Source of the DNA: an uncultured Aquimarina sp.
Lineage (GTDB): Bacteria; Bacteroidota; Bacteroidia; Flavobacteriales; Flavobacteriaceae
DNA length: 64,000 nt
Direction: 5' to 3'
Assembly: GCA_947493495.1 (NCBI GenBank)
Contig: CANLRN010000006.1
Coordinates: 1 to 64,000 of the forward strand
This document shows, one piece after another, positions 1 to 8,295 of the stretch. The notes under the pieces were generated by a model, which had not been told where the DNA came from, ran no database searches, and worked only from the letters and a program-made list of their open reading frames with translations. Numbering within the stretch: position 1 is the first letter of the stretch; every line of letters begins with the position of its first letter. The position numbers were made by a program, and so were the translations under genes.

Positions 1-195
1 TGGACTGCGCTGATCACAATTCTTATCCTAAAAGCGTTAAAAACACAAGCAAAACACCCTTGGTACCTATCTAATTTAGTAGCCTTTATAAGACTTAACC
101 TCTTTGTGAAAGTTAACTTGCATAAATGGCTCGACAATCCGTTTCAAAAAAAACAACCACCTCCAAATCAATATATACAAGGGGTTCTCTTTTGA
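1..195 (+). mobile_element. IS4-family transposase, C-terminal end (partial)
   Basis: Reading from base 1 in frame 1 gives 64 codons ending in TGA at 193-195. The peptide begins WTALITILILKAL and contains WYLSNLVAFIRLNLF and a KWLDNPF motif near its end. This resembles the C-terminus of Bacteroidota IS4-type transposases, where a hydrophobic helix is followed by SLSNLVALLR and a W-x-NPF motif. The rest of the gene, including the catalytic core and the left end, lies outside the window. The right end of the element probably lies near 262-267, where the neighbouring CheB/CheR gene is cut off. Assignment is by recalled family pattern and the exact IS name is not known. Confidence 0.75.
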
Positions 196-267
196 AATTT
201 CAACTAAATTTAGTCTTAGACTAGTAAAATGGTTAGATTTCTTATCCCTTAAATTTATTTAGGACAG
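196..267. mobile_element. Probable right end of the IS element
   Basis: These bases lie between the transposase stop codon and the point where the CheB/CheR reading frame stops matching its family. Read inward from the gene side, the end would start CTGTCCTAAATAAATTT. The matching left end and the target duplication are outside the window, so the boundary is inferred only from the broken gene. Confidence 0.45.
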
Positions 268-1353
268 GATTGTTCCAATATTTACATTCTTCATCAAATT
301 TTCTATATCAGAATTTGATTCTAAAAGCTGGGTATTCTTTTCTTGTAATTCTGCATTAACAGTATGTAATTCTTCATTAAGTGACTGCAGTTCTTCATTG
401 GTGCTTTGCAATTCTTCATTTGATGCCATCAGCTCCTCATTGGTAGCCTGCATCACCTCGTTTGTAGTTTCTAATTCCTCTATTGTTGACTGAAGATTTT
501 CTCTGGTTTCTGTAAGAGCTTCCTTTAGTTCTACAACCTCGGCTGTTTTGGCAAACACAGAGGGTGCTAAATTTTGTCCAACATCTTCTAGTTCTGTTCC
601 TTTTTGTTCAAAAAACAATATCAAATAACTTTTCCTGTAAATCGACCCTAGTTTTAGTTCTTTAACAACTAATTTGATTTCTTTTAAAACATTATCTTGT
701 AATAATTTAACTACTCTTTCTGTAGATTCAATATTTTCTTCTTTAGATAATTTTCTAATTAATGCATTTAGAGGAATTCCTAATTCATCTGGTAGCACTT
801 TAATCAGATTATTAGTGAATCCCTCTTCTGGAAAATCAATGTATTTTTTAAGTTTTCCTGAAGCTTGAATGATCTCAAAATTTTCATCTACATAAGCACA
901 GACTACCCCCAAATCCTCCATTAACATGGCATTTATGGACTTGGTCATCTTATCAAATACTTTATCGTTTTTCCCTAGCGTTTTAGCATCCACAGGTTTT
1001 GTTCCTATTTTCCAGAGATCATTATTGTATTTGTTAAAAATTCTTCCTGGTTTAAGATTTCTATATATTTTCCATTTAGAACTTATCTCTTCAAAATTTT
1101 TATCTAATACTCCTATATTTTCTGAATTTCCTAGTAATAAATATCCTTTTTCATTCAGCGCAAAATGTATACTAGTCAATACTTTTATTTGTATTTCGCT
1201 ATCCATATAAATCAACATATTACGACAAGAAACTAAATCCATCTTGTTAAATGGAGGGTTGTGCAATACGTCGTGTTTAGAGAATATAATTTTACTGCGT
1301 ATAGCGGGACTAATCTGATAAGATTGATCCCTTCTGGTAAAATACTTATTCAA
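259..1353 (-). pseudogene. CheR/PAS/coiled-coil part of a broken CheB-CheR fusion
   Basis: This is the downstream part of a chemotaxis-type fusion protein. It holds the end of the CheR methyltransferase domain (DLVSCRNMLIYM near residue 40, LLLGNSEN near 75), a PAS-like region (about 135-240) and a long Glu/Leu/Asn-rich coiled coil (about 275-350). The reading frame continues upstream to about 1446 without a start, giving IFATDIND, the expected CheR sequence. It is therefore the same gene as the ORF at 1448-2488, shifted by one base. The 3' end is also lost: the protein stops at NIGTILS, where relatives continue into a second PAS domain and often a histidine kinase. The break coincides with the IS end, so insertion is the likely cause. 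The ATG at 1353 is an internal methionine, not a proven start. Confidence 0.75.
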
Positions 1354-1447
1354 TAATTCCTTAGGGATTTCTGAGGTTATATTCTCTTTATATACTCCTT
1401 TTGAGGCAAAATTTACAGATTTATCATTAATATCTGTAGCGAAAATT

Positions 1448-2488
1448 TTATACTTCCCCTTTTTTTTTGGTCATATAAAAATATTCTTCTAATAATATAG
1501 CAATAGAATAGGCTTCTTCTCCGGTAGAACATGCCACCACCCATACTTTAATAGGTTCATCACTATCCTTTTTTGTTCGAATAAGATTAGGTATTACTTT
1601 TTGTTTAAGTTCATCAAAGGCTTCCTGATCTCTAAAAAACTTAGTCACACCAATCAAAAATTCTTTTGCCAAAACAAATTTTTCTTCTGGATCTTCATAT
1701 AAGAAATTAATATATTCGGCAATCGTTTTGTTTTTGGTAATATTCATTCTTTTTGCAGTTCTGCGCAACAGAGTAGGTTTTTTATAAGATAAGAAATCAT
1801 ACCCTACAAAACTTTTAATCATCTTAAGAATTCTTTCTAACGATTCAACACCTTCTATATTTCCTTCAACTTCTCCTAGATTAAGACTATCACGTTCTAT
1901 AAACTCTATAAGTTCTGCTGGCATTTCTCCTGGCGCTAAGACAAAATCAGCCAACCCTTGTGAAATGACACTTTTAGGCATTCCATCAAATTTTGCACTA
2001 TCTAAGCCTTGTACAAACAAGGTTCCTCCTTCTTCTTTAACAAATTTTGCTCCTTTAGTACCATCAGATCCAGTGCCCGATAAAATAACACAAATTGCTT
2101 TTTCTTTTTTTTCAATAGCTAAAGACTTAAAAAAAATATCTACAGAAAAATTTATCTGATTTGAGGGGGGTCTTTTGGTAAGTTTCAAACACCCATTACG
2201 GATAGTAATATTTCTATTTCCAGGAATCAAATACACATGATTTGGCTTAACCTCATCTCCTTGCTTGGCCTCCGCCACTATCATTTTTGTATGTCTAGAT
2301 AATAATTCAGGCATTAGACTCTTATGATCTAATGATAAATGCTGCACAATTACAAAGGCACAATCCGTATCTGATGGACAATGATCAAAAAACTCCTCCA
2401 ATGCTTTTAACCCACCAGCTGAGCTTCCTATTCCAATTATATGAAAATTTCCCTTTTTATTTTTTCCTTTAGATTTACTTTTTATCAT
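1448..2488 (-). pseudogene. CheB methylesterase plus start of CheR (broken CheB-CheR fusion)
   Basis: The N-terminal half of a CheB-CheR hybrid regulator, which in intact form carries receptor methylesterase and methyltransferase domains plus PAS sensors. The CheB domain shows the Ser (GSSAGG, about 21-26), His (VQH, H50) and Asp (SGTGSDGT, D142) regions. CheR starts near residue 225 (FVGYDFLSYKKPTLLRR) and reaches the SAM-binding CSTGEEAYSIA near 319. The frame then hits a run of nine A on the coding strand and stops 14 bases later. With eight A the frame would run on as KKKGKYKIFATDIND. The ATG start at 2488 is good. A sequencing error, slippage or true loss are all possible, but the separate 3' truncation makes loss of the full protein certain if the IS call is right. 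Confidence 0.75.
1456..1464 (-). other. A9 homopolymer at the CheB/CheR frameshift
   Basis: On the coding strand a run of nine A followed by four G lies exactly where the upstream and downstream reading frames separate. Removing one A restores a continuous CheR domain. Runs of this length are prone to replication and transcriptional slippage and to base-calling error. Confidence 0.7.
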
Positions 2489-2659
2489 GCAGAGATACCT
2501 TAAACATATTTAGTTATATAGATCAAAGGCTGACGGATGGAGTATACTGCTCAGCAATCTACTTGCTTATTCCTTACCAATATACGTAAGATTTCTCTTA
2601 ACAAATAATAAAACAATTCAAACTATGTTTTAACCGTAATAACTTTGTTGTATTGTGCT
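2489..2659. other. Short intergenic stretch, nothing recognised
   Basis: Lies between the GT9 gene and the broken CheB/CheR gene. It should hold the promoter of the latter, but no convincing TAnnTTTG box in the right orientation is seen, and no clear terminator for the GT9 operon. Confidence 0.3.
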
Positions 2660-3739
2660 TTATGTTAAAGAAAAGATTGCTTGAATTACGGTTTCTGGTT
2701 TGATGCTATCCATTACTTTTTCGTAACCTTTGGGAACTTTATTACCATAGATAGATGTGGGTATTTGGTTGTATTTTGTCAAATTAGGAAGAATAGCATT
2801 CTCTATGGGTTGCCTAAAAGGCATAAATCCAGCAAATGGATGTGTAACTCCCCAAAGAGTAATGGTTCGTACTCCATACATTGCTGCCAAGTGAGCATTA
2901 CCACTATCCATAGATAACATAATGTCCAGATTGCCAATAAGTTTTAGTTCCTCTTCAAAAGTTAATTTACCAGCAATATTGACTACATTTTTATATTTTT
3001 TTTCTATATTGTTAAGAACATCTATTTCTTTTTTTCCGCCTCCAAAAAGAAATATTTCGTAAGTGTCTTCACTATCCAATTGTTGGATTACCTGAACCAT
3101 TAATTCTACAGGATATGTTTTACTTTCGTATTGCGCAAAGGGAGCAATCCCCAGCCATTTTTTTGTAGAGTTTTGGGTGAGTTGCAATAGTTCTGGAGTA
3201 AGATTTTTCTTTTCTGGAAAAGAATGGTTCTTTAAATCGATAGGATATCCTAATCCGCTAAATACATCTGCATATCGCTGGTGCGTGGTTTTTAATTGTT
3301 TAAAATTCTTAGTAACGCTTCGAGTCAAGGCTTTTTTTTCCGCTCTTCCTTTGTCGATTTGGATTACTTTAATTCCTCTTAACCCTAAAAATCTTTTTAA
3401 AATATTAGACCGTAATACATTATGTAAATCTGCAACTGCAGTTATTCCTAGTTTTCTAAGCTCTTTGGAAAGTCTGGACAATCCAAAAATACCTTTGTGA
3501 CTCCCATCAACATCTGCGTGATATACCTCCAGGTTTTCAATATCAGAAAATATAGGTTCAAAGAATTTTCTGGTCAGTACTGTTATTTTAACATCTGGAT
3601 AGGTTGCGCTAAAGGTTCGTAATACTGGAACAGTCATCGCTACGTCACCCATTGCAGATAATCGAATGACTAGAATATGAGCTACAAAACTCTTTTTAAG
3701 GGCTTTGCTATTTCCTAGTATGTTTTTATTTTTGCTCAA
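2660..3739 (-). CDS. Glycosyltransferase family 9 (heptosyltransferase-like)
   Basis: A 359-residue protein of the ADP-heptose:LPS heptosyltransferase family, probably adding a sugar to lipid A-core in the cytoplasm. The N-terminal Rossmann start ILVIRLSAMGDVAMTVPVL (about 22-40) is the hallmark of GT9, where the Gly-Asp loop lies near the acceptor site. The C-terminal half has IAPFAQYESKTYP (about 197) and the donor-binding region MLSMDSGNAHLAAMYGVRTITLWG (about 275-298). The start given is TTG, 10 bases after the DUF4254 stop; no ATG lies between it and the essential first strand, so TTG or another non-ATG start must be used. It forms an operon with DUF4254, a pairing I recall from other Bacteroidota. 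The sugar transferred is unknown. Confidence 0.85.
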   Translation of the reverse strand: MSKNKNILGNSKALKKSFVAHILVIRLSAMGDVAMTVPVLRTFSATYPDVKITVLTRKFFEPIFSDIENLEVYHADVDGSHKGIFGLSRLSKELRKLGITAVADLHNVLRSNILKRFLGLRGIKVIQIDKGRAEKKALTRSVTKNFKQLKTTHQRYADVFSGLGYPIDLKNHSFPEKKNLTPELLQLTQNSTKKWLGIAPFAQYESKTYPVELMVQVIQQLDSEDTYEIFLFGGGKKEIDVLNNIEKKYKNVVNIAGKLTFEEELKLIGNLDIMLSMDSGNAHLAAMYGVRTITLWGVTHPFAGFMPFRQPIENAILPNLTKYNQIPTSIYGNKVPKGYEKVMDSIKPETVIQAIFSLT

Positions 3740-3749
3740 ATATACATTC

Positions 3750-4358
3750 CTATTTCTCCCCTCTTAGAACGGGATTTAGCTCATCATCATTATACATTTT
3801 CATCTGTTTGTACACCTTCATATATTTATCTCCGTTCTCAATATCTTTTAGTAAAGTATCTATAGCTATAGAGAGATCGATTTGTTGTTCTACTAATACA
3901 TCATATTTTTTGCGACAAGCTGCTTTATGCGTATCCGATGCTCCTTCTCTTATCGTTTCTTCGTGCATGTGATATACTTTTAGAGCTAGTATAGATAATC
4001 GATCAACTCCCCAAGCTGGACTTTCTGTATTGATAGTTGCATTTTCTTTGGGAATCACATCTTTATAAGTTTCTAGAAAATAGCTGTCTATATATTCTAC
4101 CATATCCGTACGATCTTGATTAGAAGCATCAATTTGTCTTTTTAGGGTAAGTGCCGCTACTGGATCTATCTCGGGATCTCTGATAATATCCTCATAATGC
4201 CATTGTACTGTATCGATCCAACATTTGCGATAGAGTAAATGTTCGATTTGCTGTGATGTACTATCGTATGGATTAGAAAATGCTTGATCTACACGATCTA
4301 TCACATGATACATTTCTATAACTTCTTTAAAAATCTTATTTGCTTTTTCTGTAAACAT
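3750..4358 (-). CDS. DUF4254 family protein
   Basis: A 202-residue mostly helical soluble protein without signal peptide. It matches what I recall of DUF4254: an N-terminal segment with LLYRKCWIDTVQWHYEDIIRDP and a central NTESPAWGVDRLSILALKVYHM. The biochemical function is unknown. It lies 10 bases before the GT9 gene and only 4 bases after the methyltransferase stop. Its repeated association with GT9 proteins suggests a role linked to LPS core assembly, but that is inference. ATG start at 4358. Confidence 0.8.
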   Translation of the reverse strand: MFTEKANKIFKEVIEMYHVIDRVDQAFSNPYDSTSQQIEHLLYRKCWIDTVQWHYEDIIRDPEIDPVAALTLKRQIDASNQDRTDMVEYIDSYFLETYKDVIPKENATINTESPAWGVDRLSILALKVYHMHEETIREGASDTHKAACRKKYDVLVEQQIDLSIAIDTLLKDIENGDKYMKVYKQMKMYNDDELNPVLRGEK

Positions 4359-4362
4359 TATT

Positions 4363-5358
4363 TTATTTTTCTAAGATGTGTAAATATTCTGTAGTACTGC
4401 TGGCTGTATGATTTCTATTTTCTGTTTTATCAGCTTTAAAACGCTGATAGCTGGTAGTAATTACATCATATCGCCCATAACGCTCCATAATATGTCTTAT
4501 TTTCTCTGCTGCCATTAATCCTTCATTATTATAACTAAGAAAGATATACTTAAATCTAGCATTTTTGATCAATTCTTCAAAAACGGTTGTTACTTCAGCC
4601 TTTTTGCAATAATTAGATCTTTGGTAAGCCCTTAAGCCTGTTTTTCCTGAAGGTACAAAGGTATCATATTTTGCAATAGTATTAAGCAGATGATAATTGG
4701 CCCCATATTGCCTAGCATTGTACGGAGGATCTAGATATAAAATATCTCCTTCTATTTTTTTGATAAGTGAATTACTATCTTGATTGTATACTTTATGCGA
4801 GGTTTTTGTTAGCTTGTATTCTGCTGGTTCTATTACTAATGGTTTTTCTGCAGTTTTCTTTAGTTTTTTTAAATACGCTCCATATACTGATGCTGTATTA
4901 GCTACTTTATCGGCAGCTTCTATCAATGATGCTAGTAAAAAATAATAGATGTCTTCTTCTATGTCTCCCGAAGTTTTCCATGCTTCAATTTGTGTTCTTG
5001 CCGCATCGATTTTCTGTCCATTATGATCACTAAAATAGCGTCGCTCTGATCCTCCTCCTATACAATAATTCTGATAGATAAATCCTTTTTTACCTATCAG
5101 TTGATTTAATTCGAAAAGATAGGAAAGACTATCTATATACTTATGATTTCCTATATAATTTCGGTTGAGTACATAACTGTAATATTCTAGATCATTTGCG
5201 ATTAGTTGTTTTACTTTAGTTTTAAAGCTCCTGCCTACAATACCAGTTCCCGCAAAAAGGTCACAAAACACTTTATCGCTCAATGCATCTCCTACTACTT
5301 TATGTACAGAAGTAATAATGAAATCAGAGAGTTTATGTTTTGATCCTATATAATTCAT
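4363..5358 (-). CDS. DNA adenine methyltransferase, D12 class
   Basis: A 331-residue N6-adenine DNA methyltransferase. It begins MNYIGSKHKL, the conserved opening of D12-class enzymes. Motif I for SAM binding is FCDLFAGTGIVG (about 31-42), and the catalytic motif IV is DPPYNARQYG (about residue 210). The C-terminal FKYIFLSYNNEG supplies a later conserved motif. It has ATG start at 5358 and follows the candidate restriction enzyme gene (stop 5379) by 20 bases. The tight pairing suggests a type II restriction-modification system, although an orphan methyltransferase is possible. The recognition sequence cannot be predicted from here. Confidence 0.85.
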   Translation of the reverse strand: MNYIGSKHKLSDFIITSVHKVVGDALSDKVFCDLFAGTGIVGRSFKTKVKQLIANDLEYYSYVLNRNYIGNHKYIDSLSYLFELNQLIGKKGFIYQNYCIGGGSERRYFSDHNGQKIDAARTQIEAWKTSGDIEEDIYYFLLASLIEAADKVANTASVYGAYLKKLKKTAEKPLVIEPAEYKLTKTSHKVYNQDSNSLIKKIEGDILYLDPPYNARQYGANYHLLNTIAKYDTFVPSGKTGLRAYQRSNYCKKAEVTTVFEELIKNARFKYIFLSYNNEGLMAAEKIRHIMERYGRYDVITTSYQRFKADKTENRNHTASSTTEYLHILEK

Positions 5359-5378
5359 CTTCTAGAGTAAAATGTATT

Positions 5379-6023
5379 TTATTGTATTGCCCAGATCAAA
5401 CCTGCTTTTGTAATTTTATAAGGTTGTAATTGTAGCCGATATAATTTAGAGTCGTCAAATGTAGTAACATATGTTGATATTATCTCTTTGAGCCAACTAA
5501 TTTGAGCTTTTAATTTCCAATGATATCCATGTGAAGCATATACGACAATAAACATTCTGTTTTCTAGATGTTTTCTTTGTTGTTGACTCTGATGCTCATA
5601 AAGCCATTGAATTAATTCTTTAGGATATTGCTGAGCATACTCTAGTGTGTTTTTAAAACCTTTAGGGAAAATACTAGTTTTATGGTCAAAAGTTTCTCCA
5701 AATAATGAAAAATCTACTACGTTGTCTTTTTTGTTAGTAGCAGGAATAACCCCATCCAAATCTGAAAAAATCAATTCTATGGCCAATGCACTCCAATAGT
5801 TATACCATCTGTTAATAGCGTAATAGAAAAATTCTTTTTTATTAAGAGTATGTCTGGATACTGCTTCTGAAATTTTTGGTATAAGATCCTTCCATGTTAT
5901 AGTAGTATAAATAAAATTACTATATCCATCCCATAGATCATTTTGTTTTCTATACCAAATATATCGATATGACAAACGATGTTGAAGCTCAGTTTCTATA
6001 CTATCTAGATATGAATTGCTCAA
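5379..6023 (-). CDS. Candidate PD-(D/E)XK restriction endonuclease
   Basis: A 214-residue soluble protein with no family that I recognise with certainty. Residues 102-115 read as a hydrophobic strand with Asp104, then Asp113-His114-Lys115. This D-x8-D-x-K spacing is what a PD-(D/E)XK nuclease core would show, and Glu83 in AIELIF could be an additional metal ligand. Later hydrophobic strand MFIVVYASHGY (about 137-147) fits the third core strand. It sits directly upstream of an adenine methyltransferase, which is the main reason for the call. The only possible start near the N-terminus is TTG at 6023, overlapping the TGA of DUF6427 as TTGA. Alternative: an accessory protein of the methyltransferase. 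Confidence 0.5.
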   Translation of the reverse strand: MSNSYLDSIETELQHRLSYRYIWYRKQNDLWDGYSNFIYTTITWKDLIPKISEAVSRHTLNKKEFFYYAINRWYNYWSALAIELIFSDLDGVIPATNKKDNVVDFSLFGETFDHKTSIFPKGFKNTLEYAQQYPKELIQWLYEHQSQQQRKHLENRMFIVVYASHGYHWKLKAQISWLKEIISTYVTTFDDSKLYRLQLQPYKITKAGLIWAIQ

Positions 6024-6940
6024 AATAATAATGCCATAAAAGGCATCCCCAAAAACACCCAGATATTAATTTCTTTAATCAATTCGTTTTGATCCATTTC
6101 TAGATATGAAGTGCCTATAATTGCTAGTGGGCTGGCTATAAAAATCATTTCTGCAGTATTCTTTTCTGGAGCAATTGCAACTATAAGAATTGCTACTAAT
6201 AGCTGAGCAATAATTAACTTAAGAACAGGCTTAGCTTTGGTTGATTTTCTATTGAATTTTGCTACATAAATTGAAAAGAAAAACAAGGTACAAATAAGAA
6301 TGGTGCCTATCGAAAAAATGGTGTTTCTACTAAGTAAACTACTATATGACAAGGAAATTGTATCTACATAGTCCAAGACCGAAAAATAAGAATCATATAC
6401 TACTAAGGTAAACATATTAGCCAGGATATATATAGCACCCATACTTAATATGGGGATCATCCAGTTTCTATAGTTTTTTGGCTCAAAAAGCAAAATTCCT
6501 AAATATAACACTATAATAAATCCAATACTCCAAAAATAGGCTAATGATGCTAATCCAATCCATAATGAGGCATCAAAAATATTTGCTTTTATACGTTTCC
6601 CGTATCGTAATAATAATATGCTTCTTATCCCTAAGATTAAAAACAGGTTAGAAAGCATAATAAGAGGATTTGTCAATGCACTAGGTAACATTACTGTGAG
6701 AAATGCAAACAAAAGTATGGTATGAGTAGTTTTTTTGGTGAGGTCATTTTTTTTGGTCATCCAATTGAGTACAAGCATTGTTAATATATAGGATACAACC
6801 CCAACGAATAGCAACAAAATAGAAATATAATCAAAGGTGTACACCTCCTTAAAATTTGCAATTGCAAATAGTAATATCATATATAATGCAACAATTATAA
6901 AGTTGATTGGTTTAGATTTATTAAAAAAGCTTGATAACAC
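6020..6940 (-). CDS. DUF6427 family integral membrane protein
   Basis: A 306-residue polytopic membrane protein with about eight to nine hydrophobic helices. It begins MLSSFFNKSKPINFIIVALYMIL, the typical opening of a flavobacterial family that I recall as DUF6427. The function is unknown. In other flavobacteria it lies near DUF6341 and purD, and the same neighbours are present here. The start is GTG at 6940. The stop overlaps the TTG start of the candidate restriction enzyme, so all genes down to the GT9 gene may form one transcript. The gene diverges from DUF6341, leaving a shared 110-base promoter region. Confidence 0.7.
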   Translation of the reverse strand: MLSSFFNKSKPINFIIVALYMILLFAIANFKEVYTFDYISILLLFVGVVSYILTMLVLNWMTKKNDLTKKTTHTILLFAFLTVMLPSALTNPLIMLSNLFLILGIRSILLLRYGKRIKANIFDASLWIGLASLAYFWSIGFIIVLYLGILLFEPKNYRNWMIPILSMGAIYILANMFTLVVYDSYFSVLDYVDTISLSYSSLLSRNTIFSIGTILICTLFFFSIYVAKFNRKSTKAKPVLKLIIAQLLVAILIVAIAPEKNTAEMIFIASPLAIIGTSYLEMDQNELIKEINIWVFLGMPFMALLF

Positions 6941-6960
6941 TACTATTTTTTATATTTTTG
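6931..6960 (+). promoter_or_regulatory. Bacteroidota-type promoter for the DUF6341 gene
   Basis: TTG at 6931-6933, then exactly 19 bases, then TATTTTTG at 6953-6960, matching the Bacteroidota sigma-70 consensus (TTG ... TAnnTTTG). It reads toward the gene starting at 7051. Its upstream end overlaps the start of the divergent DUF6427 gene, so the leader would be about 85 bases. Confidence 0.65.
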
Positions 6961-7050
6961 CGCTAGACAATATATTACTGTTTTTTAATTATAATATAAT
7001 GAATTTAGAAAAAAAATTGTTAGTTTTTCTAAAAAAATGAAAATCCTATT

Positions 7051-7281
7051 ATGAAAGAATTTTTTGAAGGTATTCAATCACTTTTTGTAGATGTGCTTTT
7101 AGCACCTATGGATGCTCTGAGAGCAATGGAATTAGAAAGTTGGACCAGTGCTAACATCGTAAATTGGTTGTTTATGCTTATTGGTTTTTTAGCTTTTTTC
7201 TATTGGATGAAAGAGCTAAAAAGATATAATGATAACAATGAAGAAGATAGAGATCCTAAAGCACATTCGTTTTTGGAGTAA
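7051..7281 (+). CDS. DUF6341 family small membrane protein
   Basis: A 76-residue protein with one clear membrane helix (about residues 36-52, VNWLFMLIGFLAFFYWM) and a charged, acidic tail. It matches my recollection of DUF6341, a small flavobacterial family found next to DUF6427 and purD. The function is unknown. ATG start at 7051, preceded by a strong promoter and followed by a clear hairpin terminator, so it is a single-gene transcript. Confidence 0.75.
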   Translation: MKEFFEGIQSLFVDVLLAPMDALRAMELESWTSANIVNWLFMLIGFLAFFYWMKELKRYNDNNEEDRDPKAHSFLE

Positions 7282-7306
7282 AGCATATCTTACATATACC
7301 TATTAT

Positions 7307-7340
7307 AAAAACTCATTGTTGACTGGCAATGAGTTTTTAT
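7307..7340 (+). terminator. Intrinsic terminator after DUF6341
   Basis: AAAAACTCATTG at 7307-7318 pairs perfectly with CAATGAGTTTTT at 7327-7338 across an 8-base loop, ending in a T-run. The A-rich left arm means it could also work in the other direction. Confidence 0.85.
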
Positions 7341-7488
7341 GTTTATCATATATTTATTGACAAAAATTAAAATGAACATCCCAATTTCATTAATATTATT
7401 CCGATTATTATTAGCCCCAATAATTTTGATATTAGCCTATTTTATTGGCGAAAGTTCTAAAATAATAATTCTCATTTTAATGTATTTA

Positions 7489-7649
7489 TACGATTTACGG
7501 ATGAGAATTTCGTAAAAATAATGGCAAGGATTTTTCGCTAGATTGATGAATCAAATTAAAGAATAACCATAGCTATTGTTTCATTTTATGAAGAAAATAT
7601 AGTAGAAAAAGAATGTCATTAGATGCGAAATTTTTATTCGTAAATCGTA
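7489..7649. mobile_element. 161-bp MITE-like element with 24-bp inverted repeats
   Basis: The ends TACGATTTACGGATGAGAAT... and ...TAAATCGTA form 24-base inverted repeats with 21 matches; all three mismatches are G/A. The 3-base TTA at 7486-7488 is duplicated at 7650-7652. Removing the element plus one TTA restores the reading frame from ILILMYL to GLISDILDG. It has no ORF of useful length, so it must have been moved by a transposase supplied elsewhere. The parent family is not known. Confidence 0.8.
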
Positions 7650-8128
7650 TTAGGGCTAATTTCTGATATATTGGATGGAATAGCCAGCCAGAAAACAAAA
7701 CCTTTCTTCACCAAAATTAAGGCGTATGGATAGTCAAACAGATATGATTTTTGGTTATCTATTGGATTTGCTACATGGATACTATATCCTAAAACAATTT
7801 CTGACAATTCTATTGCTATATGGACAATTATAATTATGGAATTAGCTTGTTATGTCATAAGTTTAATAAAATTCAAAAAAGAAACTTGTACGCACGCTTT
7901 TCTATCTAAGCTTTGGGGGATTACATTATTAATAGCGTTCACATCTTTAATTGGATTTAATCATACTGGAATTCCATTTTATAGTGCTGTTATATTGGGG
8001 CTTATTTCTCATATCGATGTGATTTTAATTATTTTAATTTTACCCAAATGGACTCACGATATTCCAAGTGCTTATCACGCATATTTGATAAGAAAAGGAA
8101 TTATGTTTAAGGAAAATAAATATTTAAA

Positions 8129-8295
8129 CCCGCTTTATGCAATAGAAAATTTATTACATCTTGTAGCTACCGCAAATACTACCGCTACACTGCGTTTTTT
8201 AATTTCACCATAGCGGTGCTATGCAGAAATTAAGAAAACACTAGTATTTCTTGCATCTACAAGCTTCATGACAACCTTCTATTGCATAAAGCGGG
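8129..8295. mobile_element. 167-bp foldback element, copy 1
   Basis: It starts CCCGCTTTATGCAATAGAA and ends with its exact 19-base inverse complement. The 5-base TTAAA is duplicated at 8124-8128 and 8296-8300. The interior is largely palindromic: CTTGTAG pairs with CTACAAG, and TTAATTTC with GAAATTAA around CATAGCGGTGCTATG. It is inserted three codons before the old stop of the CDP-alcohol gene and supplies the last 28 codons of the ORF ending at 8213. A second copy of identical length is at 59680-59846, with about six differences. Confidence 0.85.

Noticed and set aside
340..480. Periodic TTCATT repeats resembling a short tandem repeat or CRISPR-like array
   Set aside because: They encode the heptad repeats (NEELQS/NEELHT) of a coiled coil in the CheB/CheR protein; units are uneven and there are no spacers.
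1446..1470. Programmed -1 ribosomal frameshift at the A-rich run
   Set aside because: The downstream CheR frame needs a +1 or -2 shift; a -1 slip leads to the wrong frame. Slippage or error is the better explanation.
3737..3744. TATATTTG box as an internal promoter of the GT9 gene
   Set aside because: It overlaps the TTG start inside an operon with a 10-base gap, so a promoter here is unlikely; such boxes occur by chance in AT-rich DNA.
6837..7040. Plus-strand ORF of 67 codons upstream of DUF6341
   Set aside because: It overlaps the start of DUF6427 and the promoter, has low-complexity coding and no recognisable domain.
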